From: Oscillospiraceae bacterium
GTDB taxonomy: Bacteria; Bacillota; Clostridia; Oscillospirales; Oscillospiraceae
NCBI GenBank assembly: GCA_031282225.1
Contig: JAITEC010000013.1
Location: 1 to 5,120, forward strand
DNA: 5,120 nucleotides
Direction of reading: 5' to 3'
The translations under genes and the position numbers were made by a program. Below are positions 1 through 5,120 of the stretch, in pieces. Every line of letters starts with the position of its first letter. Position 1 is the first letter of the stretch. Below the pieces are notes generated by a model. The model was not told the DNA's origin. It made no database searches and saw only the letters and a program-made list of their open reading frames with translations.

Positions 1-1250
1 AGACGTGGACGTTCAACTCCGAGATGTTCGGGAACGGCTACAGAGCAGATCCGCGCAACACCGGCGACGGCGTCGCGATGCTCTGGAAAGCGGGCGCCGA
101 GTTTTTGAGTGAGGATTCATTTGGCCAGACGCTGTTCACGGGCCCCTTCGGGTGGCCGTGGTACGGTATCGGCAACCCGGACAACACATGGCATCCGTGT
201 ACGCTCGTTGACAACAAGGGGACGGTAATTCCATGGATAGACAGCCGCGGCAACAGCATAGACGACATATCAAAGAGGACCCTGCCGGCGGAAGGCGATG
301 TGCAAATGACCTTTCCGCGCCCGACGCCTTATATAGACCCTGAAAAAATTAAGAGCGGTGAGTATGAGCTCCCGCTTTGGGCAGATTTATCGTCGATGCC
401 GGAATATGAGCGCCGCGCGATCTGGGGGCTCATGGTGGGCAATGAGGGTAAGACCCGCTACGCCATTTATGACAACTATAACAAGCAGGGCTTTAACCCC
501 GAAACGGATATGCTCCAGTGCCCCGTGATGAGTCCGGAGAGCTTTGGATACCCGTTTAAGGACTGGTTTCAGGGTGAGCCGCACAACAACAAGTTTTGGA
601 AAGCCGATACGCTCAAGGGCGTCGCCTCCGATTGGAATCAGATGACGAATGTCGAGGGGCTGTTTGCAGCCGGCTCAGAGTCAAATCAGGGCGGATCCGT
701 GGCGGGATCGTCCGGTTCATACGCCGGAAACAGAGCGGCCGAGTACGCGAAGAGCGCAACGCGCGGCAAGCTCAGCGAGGCGCAGATATCGGCCGAAAAG
801 GAACGCGTCTACGCGCCTGTAAGGAGACTTGACTCCCCGAACGCCAACGTAAGCTGGAAAGAGATATGGATGGGCGTTAACCGCGTTATGCAGCAGGACT
901 GCGGCGACATCAAGAATGTCGCTCTGAGCAATCACGGCCTGATGTGGCTCGACAGCATAAAAAAGCATGAGCTGCGGATGACGTACGCGCGCAATCCGCA
1001 TGAGCTCGCGCGTGTAATGGAAGCCGAGAGCAGAGTGACCGTGGCGGAGATATATCTGTACCTGTGCCTCGCCAATTTCAGGGCAAACGACGAGAGTGTT
1101 AGCCCCGATAAACTCATGTACAACAAATTTATCGACGGAGAGCTTATCACGACGTTCAGAGAAGAGGGCTGGTGGCTCAAGCCCCCGTATGCCGCGACAT
1201 ATTTGGAAAATTATGAAAAATGCCGCGCGCTTGAGAGGGAGGGGAAGTAA
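1..1250 (+). CDS. AprA/fumarate reductase-like FAD oxidoreductase, 3' part (flavoprotein 1)
   Basis: Seen: the reading frame (first full codon at 3) is open through the left edge to TAA at 1248-1250. The ATG at 24 is internal, because its context aligns with about residue 247 of the complete paralogue at 1770-3788. Roughly 240 N-terminal residues, including the dinucleotide-binding fold, are therefore outside the window. Shared landmarks are a KAGAEF segment near 100, NPDNTW near 175, IWGLM...EGKTR at 420-458, the second FAD-contacting motif GLFAAG at 657-674, and TYARNPHEL near 980-1008. Family knowledge: VEGLFAAG followed by a Gly/Ser-rich loop is typical of AprA and fumarate reductase flavoproteins, which bind FAD and exchange electrons with an iron-sulfur partner. 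Context: the ferredoxin gene starts 1 nt downstream. Oddity: the C-terminus lacks the RVDYPE-type motif kept in flavoprotein 2, and the ~60 residues after PHEL are hard to align. Substrate unknown. No signal peptide can be assessed. Confidence 0.93.
   Translation, partial: TWTFNSEMFGNGYRADPRNTGDGVAMLWKAGAEFLSEDSFGQTLFTGPFGWPWYGIGNPDNTWHPCTLVDNKGTVIPWIDSRGNSIDDISKRTLPAEGDVQMTFPRPTPYIDPEKIKSGEYELPLWADLSSMPEYERRAIWGLMVGNEGKTRYAIYDNYNKQGFNPETDMLQCPVMSPESFGYPFKDWFQGEPHNNKFWKADTLKGVASDWNQMTNVEGLFAAGSESNQGGSVAGSSGSYAGNRAAEYAKSATRGKLSEAQISAEKERVYAPVRRLDSPNANVSWKEIWMGVNRVMQQDCGDIKNVALSNHGLMWLDSIKKHELRMTYARNPHELARVMEAESRVTVAEIYLYLCLANFRANDESVSPDKLMYNKFIDGELITTFREEGWWLKPPYAATYLENYEKCRALEREGK
1237..1244 (+). 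promoter_or_regulatory. Ribosome binding site of ferredoxin 1
   Basis: GGGAGGGG lies 7 nt before the ATG at 1252, inside the last codons of flavoprotein 1. It decides the start. The frame is open back to an ATG at 1096, but that would add 52 residues with no ferredoxin similarity that overlap the upstream gene; the 1252 start gives a 111-aa protein matching the 112-aa paralogue. Confidence 0.8.
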
Positions 1251-1251
1251 G

Positions 1252-1587
1252 ATGAACGAAGCGTATTTGGTCCCGAATCCGATCGCGCCGAATCAGTCCG
1301 TATGTATAGACCATGATAAGTGCGTAGGCTGCAACTGCTGTGCTAACGCCTGCCGCACACAGACCATAATGCCAAATCCCGAAAAAGGACAGCCTCCGAT
1401 AGTCATCTATCCTGACGAGTGTTGGTTTTGCGGCTGCTGCGTAGGCGCCTGCAAGCGCGAGGCGATAAGGATCGTCTATCCCATCAACCAAAGGGTGTTT
1501 TTTAAGCGTAAGACAACAGGAGAGGTATTCCGTCTCGGAGGCCCGGACTCCCCTCCCCAGACATATTTTAAGCCTCCGGTGGGTTGA
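1252..1587 (+). CDS. AprB-like 2x[4Fe-4S] ferredoxin subunit (ferredoxin 1)
   Basis: A 111-aa protein, probably the electron-transfer partner of the flavoprotein just upstream (1-nt gap, so translationally linked). Seen: two cluster motifs of spacing C-x2-C-x2-C-x3-C. The first is Cys24, 27, 30 and 34; the second is Cys57, 60, 63 and 67. By the usual ferredoxin rule each cluster takes three Cys from one motif and the last Cys from the other. ECWFCG around the second motif resembles the ECWEC segment of AprB. The tail KRKTTGEVFRL (about 85-95) is shared with ferredoxin 2 and recalls AprB's C-terminal extension, which wraps the alpha subunit. Oddities: the Pro that normally follows the fourth Cys is Arg in motif 1 and Lys in motif 2. 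Extra Cys residues (18, 29, 62) produce CNCC and CGCC. These changes could alter the reduction potentials (inference). No signal peptide; cytoplasmic. Confidence 0.93.
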   Translation: MNEAYLVPNPIAPNQSVCIDHDKCVGCNCCANACRTQTIMPNPEKGQPPIVIYPDECWFCGCCVGACKREAIRIVYPINQRVFFKRKTTGEVFRLGGPDSPPQTYFKPPVG

Positions 1588-1607
1588 TTGCGGCGCCGGG
1601 TATGAAG

Positions 1608-1626
1608 GCGCGCTTAAAGAGCGCGC
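1608..1626 (+). other. GC-rich hairpin downstream of ferredoxin 1
   Basis: GCGCGCT (1608-1614) and AGCGCGC (1620-1626) form a perfect 7-bp stem with a 5-nt loop, 20 nt after the stop codon of ferredoxin 1. No U-run follows directly; only a short TTTT lies at 1640-1643. It is therefore not a canonical Rho-independent terminator. It may protect the 3' end of the mRNA or attenuate read-through. Confidence 0.4.
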
Positions 1627-1633
1627 GTGACGG

Positions 1634-1651
1634 CGGAGGTTTTCGGAGGTT
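1634..1651 (+). repeat. Short direct repeat CGGAGGTT x2
   Basis: CGGAGGTT occurs at 1634-1641 and again at 1644-1651, a spacing of 10 nt or one helical turn. It lies about 45 nt upstream of the -35 element of flavoprotein 2. It could be a regulator site or chance; the units also resemble Shine-Dalgarno sequences, but no start codon follows. Confidence 0.3.
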
Positions 1652-1694
1652 GCCAACACAGTTTTTCCGAATCCGTTTTGTGCTGTGAGCTTCT

Positions 1695-1723
1695 ATTACA
1701 AAAACGCCGGTCAGGTATATAAT
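1695..1723 (+). promoter_or_regulatory. Sigma70-type promoter of flavoprotein 2 / ferredoxin 2
   Basis: A -35 candidate ATTACA (1695-1700, 4 of 6 matches to TTGACA), a 17-bp spacer, and a perfect -10 TATAAT (1718-1723). The predicted start near 1730 gives a leader of about 40 nt before the ATG at 1770, with AGGGGGG at 1756-1762 as the ribosome binding site. It sits in a locally AT-rich stretch of a GC-rich region. Confidence 0.6.
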
Positions 1724-1769
1724 TTAATACCTTAGAAAGCGTCGGCGCTGCAACAAGGGGGGAAACCGT

Positions 1770-3788
1770 ATGAACTGGCATGAATATGCGATAAAGCACG
1801 GCAAATTGCCCGAGTGGCCTTATGAAATAAGCTATGGGAAGGAAAATGTGGTAGAGTCGGACGTTCTCGTAGTCGGGGGCGGCGTGGCCGGTTGCCGGGC
1901 GGCAATAGCCGCGCTGCAGCAGGGGGCGAGCGTCGCGGTGGCTGAACGCGGCTTTACAAAGCGAAGCGGACTTGGCGGGGCGGGCGTGGACCACTGGCAC
2001 GGCGCGGTGACGAACCCCTGCTCCAAAATCACGCCGGAGATGTATTCCGACACCGCGATGAAGATCAGCGACGGATATACAAACGGGCTCGCGCGCTATA
2101 TCATCGGCAAGGAGGGGTGGGACACTCTGCTTGAGCTCGAGGAGATGGGCGTGCAGATACGCGACGAGGACGACGAATTCAAAGACACCATGTTCCGTGA
2201 CGAGGAGACAAAGCTGCTGTTCGCCTACGATCTGGACAACAAGCACTGCCTGCGCGTGTACGGGAACAATATAAAGCCGTGTCTCGACGCCGAGATGCGC
2301 CGCCTCGGCGCCGGCGTATACGATAGGACCTGTATCACAGCGCTGCTGACGGAGGGCGGCAGGCAGGGCGCGCGCGTGATAGGCGCCATGGGCGTCAACG
2401 ACCGCACCGGCGAGTTCTTTGTATTCAAGGCAAAGGCGGTTGTCGTGGCTACCGGCGGCGGGAAGCGCCTTGGCTCTTTCGCGCCGGAACTCACCGAGAG
2501 CCAGTCCATGTTCCACATAAACCTGACGAATATGGGTCACACGATCGCGTGGAACGCCGGGGCGGAACTGGTCATGATGGATCAGCTCTACGTCGGCGGA
2601 TTGGACATGGGATACGCGCCGTACAGCATGGGCAACGCCGACAACACGTATCAGGGCGCCCCGACGGTAGACGCCAACGGGGTGCGCGTACAGCACGCGA
2701 GCGCCACGGGGACGCTGCTGACGGACGAACGGCAGATTTTCCAGTCCGCAAATCCGGATACGTTCGTCATAGGCCACGGTATTGGCCTCGGCCCGACAAA
2801 TACACAGGAATACAGCGTCTCGACGCTCGACCACGCGCTAAATGACAAGATCAGTTCAGGCGAGCTCCGGCTCCCGCTGTATAATGATTTCACACTGCTC
2901 GACGAAAAGCACCGCCGGCTCATCTGGGGACTTATGCTCTCCCATGAGGGCAAGACGCGCGTACCGATATACGAGACGCTGAGCAAATGGGGCTTCGACC
3001 CCGACAAGGATATGCTGCAGTATGCCGTGACAAACGCCGAACTGCTCAGTCACCGCTCGTCATGGACGGGTCTGGAGCACTCACCGAAAAATTGGGTCGT
3101 CACGGCGGGGGGAGGCGGCATCATTACGGACTGGCGTCTCCAGGGCTCGCTGCCCGGCATGTTTGCGGCGGGCGGATTCCCGCTGTTCGGCTCTGGGTGC
3201 CACGGCGAGGCGCAGACCACGGGGCGGTACGCCGGGCGCCAGGCGGCGCGGTTCGCCTCAGAACATGACTCCGCCGAGCCGGACAGGGCGCAGATCGAGC
3301 GTGAAAAACGAGAGTTGTTCGCGCCCGTGGAAAACGAGGGCGGGGACATAGGCTGGAAGGAGCTAAATTACGCGATAGCGCGTGTCGTGCAGGATTACTG
3401 CGGCCGGTACAAGACCGAGGAGATACTGGACTTGGGCATCAAGCGCCTGAAAGATCTGCGCGATACTGAGGGCAGGCGCACGTACGCCAACAACCCGCAT
3501 GAACTCGGCAGGCTCGTGGAGTGCTTCCGGCTCATCGACCTTGGCATATGCTACATGGAAGCGGCCAAGGCGCGCAAGGCCAGCTCAAAGATACTCGGTT
3601 TCTCGCGCGTCGATTACCCGGAGATGGATCCGCCCGAGTGGAACTGTCTGCTGCCGATTTCTCAAAGCGACGGCCAAGTGCACGTGCGCAAGCTGCCGTG
3701 CGACTACTACCGGCAGGCGCCTTACAGCGACTGTCTGGCCGAAAACTATGAAAAATATACAGTACCGGCCAAAAAGGAGGCGACATAA
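1770..3788 (+). CDS. AprA/fumarate reductase-like FAD oxidoreductase (flavoprotein 2)
   Basis: Complete 672-aa flavoprotein, about the size of AprA. Start: ATG at 1770, 7 nt after AGGGGGG; flavoprotein 3 begins with the same MNWHEY. Seen, in order: FAD-binding fold VVGGGVAGC (34-42); acidic Glu59 ending the second strand, the expected FAD-ribose ligand; RSG...GAGVDHWHG (65-78) lining the flavin; FVFKAKAVVVATGG (217-230), strikingly like the AprA segment; a capping region (about 245-440); FAAGG (465-469) followed by a Gly-rich loop to 490; a helical C-terminal domain with RVDYPEMDPPEW (613-624), the signature of the fumarate reductase C-terminal domain. No signal peptide or membrane segment, so cytoplasmic. 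Inference: two-electron oxidation or reduction of a small substrate at FAD, with electrons exchanged via ferredoxin 2, whose start codon overlaps this stop. AprA's AMP/sulfite-binding residues seem replaced (His75 where AprA has Asn), so APS reductase is unlikely. Substrate unknown. Confidence 0.96.
   Translation: MNWHEYAIKHGKLPEWPYEISYGKENVVESDVLVVGGGVAGCRAAIAALQQGASVAVAERGFTKRSGLGGAGVDHWHGAVTNPCSKITPEMYSDTAMKISDGYTNGLARYIIGKEGWDTLLELEEMGVQIRDEDDEFKDTMFRDEETKLLFAYDLDNKHCLRVYGNNIKPCLDAEMRRLGAGVYDRTCITALLTEGGRQGARVIGAMGVNDRTGEFFVFKAKAVVVATGGGKRLGSFAPELTESQSMFHINLTNMGHTIAWNAGAELVMMDQLYVGGLDMGYAPYSMGNADNTYQGAPTVDANGVRVQHASATGTLLTDERQIFQSANPDTFVIGHGIGLGPTNTQEYSVSTLDHALNDKISSGELRLPLYNDFTLLDEKHRRLIWGLMLSHEGKTRVPIYETLSKWGFDPDKDMLQYAVTNAELLSHRSSWTGLEHSPKNWVVTAGGGGIITDWRLQGSLPGMFAAGGFPLFGSGCHGEAQTTGRYAGRQAARFASEHDSAEPDRAQIEREKRELFAPVENEGGDIGWKELNYAIARVVQDYCGRYKTEEILDLGIKRLKDLRDTEGRRTYANNPHELGRLVECFRLIDLGICYMEAAKARKASSKILGFSRVDYPEMDPPEWNCLLPISQSDGQVHVRKLPCDYYRQAPYSDCLAENYEKYTVPAKKEAT
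3774..3780 (+). promoter_or_regulatory. Ribosome binding site of ferredoxin 2, inside flavoprotein 2
   Basis: AAGGAGG, a near-perfect Shine-Dalgarno sequence, lies 7 nt before the ATG at 3788 and inside the last codons of flavoprotein 2. With the TAATG overlap of stop and start it points to coupled translation and a fixed subunit ratio. Confidence 0.85.
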
Positions 3789-4126
3789 TGCCTAAGTTCG
3801 CATTGCCGAGCCAGTCGGGTCCGTGCCGAGTTCTGAGCTTTGACGATAAGTGCGTGGGCTGCAACAAGTGCGTGAACGTATGCCCGATGGATGTAATGAT
3901 ACCGAACCCGGAAAAGGGCGAGGAGCCCATCGTCGTGTTTGCGGAGGAGTGCTGGTTCTGCGGCGGCTGTGTCCAAGAGTGTCCCATAGGCGCGCTGACC
4001 CTCGTAACGCCCGCCAAACAGCGCATTTCCACAATTTGGAAGCGCAAGGAGACGGGAGAGGAATTCCGCGTGGGCATGCGAAACCCACCTCCGCCCGTCA
4101 CAACGCCGCCGTCGGGGAACAGATAA
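3788..4126 (+). CDS. AprB-like 2x[4Fe-4S] ferredoxin subunit (ferredoxin 2)
   Basis: A 112-aa protein, probably the electron-transfer subunit of flavoprotein 2; the two genes overlap by 1 nt (TAATG). Seen: two classical motifs of form C-x2-C-x2-C-x3-C-P. The first is Cys22, 25, 28 and 32 with Pro33; the second is Cys55, 58, 61 and 65 with Pro66. Cys13 is the only extra cysteine. The segment between the motifs (IPNPEKGEEPIVVFAEECWF) is almost the same as in ferredoxin 1, and WKRKETGEEFR (84-94) forms the AprB-like tail, ending in a Pro-rich stretch. It lacks the insertion AprB carries within its first cluster motif. Family knowledge: in AprB the two clusters carry electrons between an external donor and the FAD of AprA. 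Unlike ferredoxin 1, both motifs keep the standard Cys-Pro. Cytoplasmic, no signal peptide. The stop is followed by an AT-rich spacer without a strong terminator. Confidence 0.95.
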   Translation: MPKFALPSQSGPCRVLSFDDKCVGCNKCVNVCPMDVMIPNPEKGEEPIVVFAEECWFCGGCVQECPIGALTLVTPAKQRISTIWKRKETGEEFRVGMRNPPPPVTTPPSGNR

Positions 4127-4179
4127 AAAAGACAATTACACTCTCTTTTGTCCGTTTATTATCGGATAAATGGCGTCAA

Positions 4180-4188
4180 TGATAAAAT
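4180..4188 (+). promoter_or_regulatory. Candidate extended -10 promoter of flavoprotein 3
   Basis: TGATAAAAT fits an extended -10 element (TG, one base, then TAAAAT at 4183-4188). No good -35 is seen at the usual distance. A start near 4195 would give a leader of about 42 nt, close to that of flavoprotein 2. It competes with the TATAAT at 4214. Confidence 0.4.
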
Positions 4189-4189
4189 A

Positions 4190-4219
4190 GTAACAAAATA
4201 AATTGTAAATTTGTATAAT
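4190..4219 (+). promoter_or_regulatory. Alternative promoter with TATAAT before flavoprotein 3
   Basis: TATAAT (4214-4219) is a perfect -10, with GTAACA (4190-4195, 4 of 6 matches) 18 bp upstream. Transcription would start near 4226, within the ribosome binding site (4224-4230), so as a promoter it would give an almost leaderless mRNA. It may instead be decoy or operator-like sequence. Confidence 0.35.
4200..4212. repeat. AT-rich inverted repeat before flavoprotein 3
   Basis: AAATT (4200-4204) and AATTT (4208-4212) flank GTA, directly abutting TGTATAAT. Its place between two candidate -10 elements would suit an operator, but arms of 5 AT pairs can arise by chance in such sequence. Confidence 0.25.
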
Positions 4220-4236
4220 ACTTGGGAGGAATACGC

Positions 4237-5120
4237 ATGAATTGGCACGAGTATGTGGCGGAGACGGGAAAGGTGCCCCAGTGGCCGTATGAGCTGGGGT
4301 ACGACAAGGAGACGGTGGTATCGTGCGACGTGCTTGTCGTGGGCGGCGGCGTGGCCGGCTGCCGGGCGGCCATCGCGGCGAGGCAGCGCGGGGCGAGCGT
4401 GGTTGTAATGGACCGCGGTTTCTCCAAGCGCAGCGGCGAGGGCGGAGCGGGCGTGGACCACTGGCACGGCGCGGTGACGAACCCGTGCTCGAAGGTGACG
4501 CCGAGGATGTACTCCGAGGCGGCTATGGACACGACCGACGGCTTCACGAACGGACTCGCGCGCTACATCATAGGCAAAGAGGGCTATGACACCCTGCTCG
4601 AGGTCGAGAAGATGGGCGTGCAGATACGCGACGAGGACGACGAGTTCAAGGGCAGCATCTTCCGCGACGACGAGACAAAGCTGATGTTCGCCTACGACAT
4701 CGACAACAAGCACTGCCTGCGCATCTACGGCTACAACATAAAGCCGTGCGTCGACAAGGAAATGCGCCGCCTGGGCGTACAGGTGTACGACCGCACGTGC
4801 GTCACCTCGCTGCTCACGGAGGGCGGCAGGCAGGGCGCGCGCGTCATAGGCGCCACGGGTGTAAACGACCGCACGGGCGAGTTTATCGTCGTCAAGGCGA
4901 AGGCCGTAATAATAAGCGCCGGGCGGACTAACAGGCTGTGGGGCTTCGCGCCGGAGCTGACGGAGAGCCAGTCCATGTGCAACCTCAACCAGACGGCGCT
5001 GGGCAACACCATAGGCTGGCGCGCCGGGGCGGAATTCATAGGCATGGAGATGAGCGGCAGGGCGGTGCTCTCCGGCCTGGGGTACGCGCCGTACAGCACC
5101 GGCAACAACAACAATACATA
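4237..5120 (+). CDS. AprA/fumarate reductase-like FAD oxidoreductase, 5' part (flavoprotein 3)
   Basis: Starts at ATG 4237, 6 nt after GGGAGGA (4224-4230), and is open for 294 codons to the right edge; about 380 more residues are expected from flavoprotein 2. Seen: MNWHEY start, FAD-binding VVGGGVAGC (34-42), Asp59 where flavoprotein 2 has Glu, RSG...GAGVDHWHG (65-78), VNDRTGEF (209-216), then IISAGR (225-230) where flavoprotein 2 has VVATGG, and GYAPYSTGN (282-290). By hand count about 214 of 294 positions match flavoprotein 2, with long identical DNA stretches such as 38 nt at 4447-4484 against 1980-2017. Same family role: cytoplasmic FAD oxidoreductase, substrate unknown. A third ferredoxin gene probably follows outside the window (inference). 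Oddity: the match to flavoprotein 2 drops sharply after residue 224, including a one-residue insertion in the capping region, which suggests a different substrate. Confidence 0.95.
   Translation, partial: MNWHEYVAETGKVPQWPYELGYDKETVVSCDVLVVGGGVAGCRAAIAARQRGASVVVMDRGFSKRSGEGGAGVDHWHGAVTNPCSKVTPRMYSEAAMDTTDGFTNGLARYIIGKEGYDTLLEVEKMGVQIRDEDDEFKGSIFRDDETKLMFAYDIDNKHCLRIYGYNIKPCVDKEMRRLGVQVYDRTCVTSLLTEGGRQGARVIGATGVNDRTGEFIVVKAKAVIISAGRTNRLWGFAPELTESQSMCNLNQTALGNTIGWRAGAEFIGMEMSGRAVLSGLGYAPYSTGNNNNT

Larger units (their letters stand above)
1..5120 (+). other. Tandem array of three flavoprotein-ferredoxin modules
   Basis: The order flavoprotein, ferredoxin, spacer, flavoprotein, ferredoxin, spacer, flavoprotein is entirely co-directional. 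Within a module the genes are 1 nt apart or overlap by 1 nt. Between modules there are 182-nt and 110-nt gaps with promoter-like elements. This looks like duplication of a whole two-gene unit and not of single genes. The array is cut at both ends, so its real size is unknown. Confidence 0.85.

Noticed and set aside
24..26. ATG at 24 as the true start of flavoprotein 1
   Set aside because: The frame is open to the left edge and the sequence around it aligns with the middle of the family, so it is an internal Met of a gene cut by the window.
1096..1251. Upstream ATG extending ferredoxin 1 by 52 residues
   Set aside because: The extension overlaps the clearly coding end of flavoprotein 1, has no ferredoxin similarity, and a strong ribosome binding site precedes the ATG at 1252.
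1980..2017. 38-nt stretch identical to 4447-4484, considered as a mobile-element or recombination repeat
   Set aside because: It lies in frame in the same FAD-motif codons of two paralogous genes, so it is explained by gene duplication; no transposase or terminal repeats are seen.
1614..2834. Long open frame of 406 codons on the - strand
   Set aside because: It is antisense to flavoprotein 2 and shows no domain. Its similarity to the - strand frame at 4159-4713 only reflects that flavoproteins 2 and 3 are paralogues; GC-rich codon bias leaves this antisense frame open.
4152..4170. Possible terminator after ferredoxin 2 (TTTAT...ATAAA, CCG...CGG)
   Set aside because: The arms are very short or AT-only and no U-tract follows a stable stem; too weak to call.
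4159..4713. Open frame of 184 codons on the - strand
   Set aside because: Antisense shadow of flavoprotein 3, with no ribosome binding site that would favour it and no recognisable protein.
1..5120. Annotation as aprA/aprB (dissimilatory APS reductase)
   Set aside because: Fold and gene pairing match, but apparent substrate-binding residues differ, three copies lie in tandem and no sulfate-activation or sulfite reductase gene is in view; a gene symbol would mislead.

Overview
The window is a bacterial locus with a GC-rich coding background, clear Shine-Dalgarno sequences and TATAAT-type promoters. All genes lie on the + strand. It carries three tandem copies of one two-gene module. Each module pairs a large cytoplasmic FAD-dependent oxidoreductase of the adenylylsulfate-reductase alpha (AprA) / fumarate-reductase flavoprotein superfamily with a small protein carrying two [4Fe-4S] clusters, like AprB. 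ATA isoleucine codons are frequent in otherwise GC-rich genes. That bias, and the oxygen-sensitive cluster chemistry, suggest a strict anaerobe. A Synergistota- or Bacillota-type gut or sediment bacterium is a plausible guess, but no marker gene proves it.

Layout: positions 1-1250 hold the C-terminal ~415 residues of flavoprotein 1, cut by the left edge, followed after 1 nt by ferredoxin 1 (1252-1587). A 182-nt gap (1588-1769) holds a GC hairpin, a small direct repeat and a good promoter. Flavoprotein 2 is complete (1770-3788, 672 aa) and overlaps ferredoxin 2 (3788-4126) by 1 nt in TAATG. A 110-nt AT-rich gap (4127-4236) carries promoter-like elements. Flavoprotein 3 starts at 4237 and runs off the right edge after 294 codons.

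How they probably work together: in each pair the ferredoxin passes electrons one at a time through two [4Fe-4S] clusters to or from the FAD of its partner, as AprB does for AprA. No membrane subunit, signal peptide, haem-binding motif or sulfate-activation gene is visible. The AprA residues thought to bind AMP and sulfite appear to be replaced, so these are probably not APS reductases; the substrate is unknown. Flavoproteins 2 and 3 are close paralogues: by hand count about 79% identical over the first ~224 residues, falling to about 53% over the next 70. Flavoprotein 1 is clearly more distant, and its ferredoxin differs around the cluster ligands. The picture is a family of paralogous soluble reductases or dehydrogenases built on a constant FAD/ferredoxin chassis with varying substrate-facing regions, each with its own promoter or leader.
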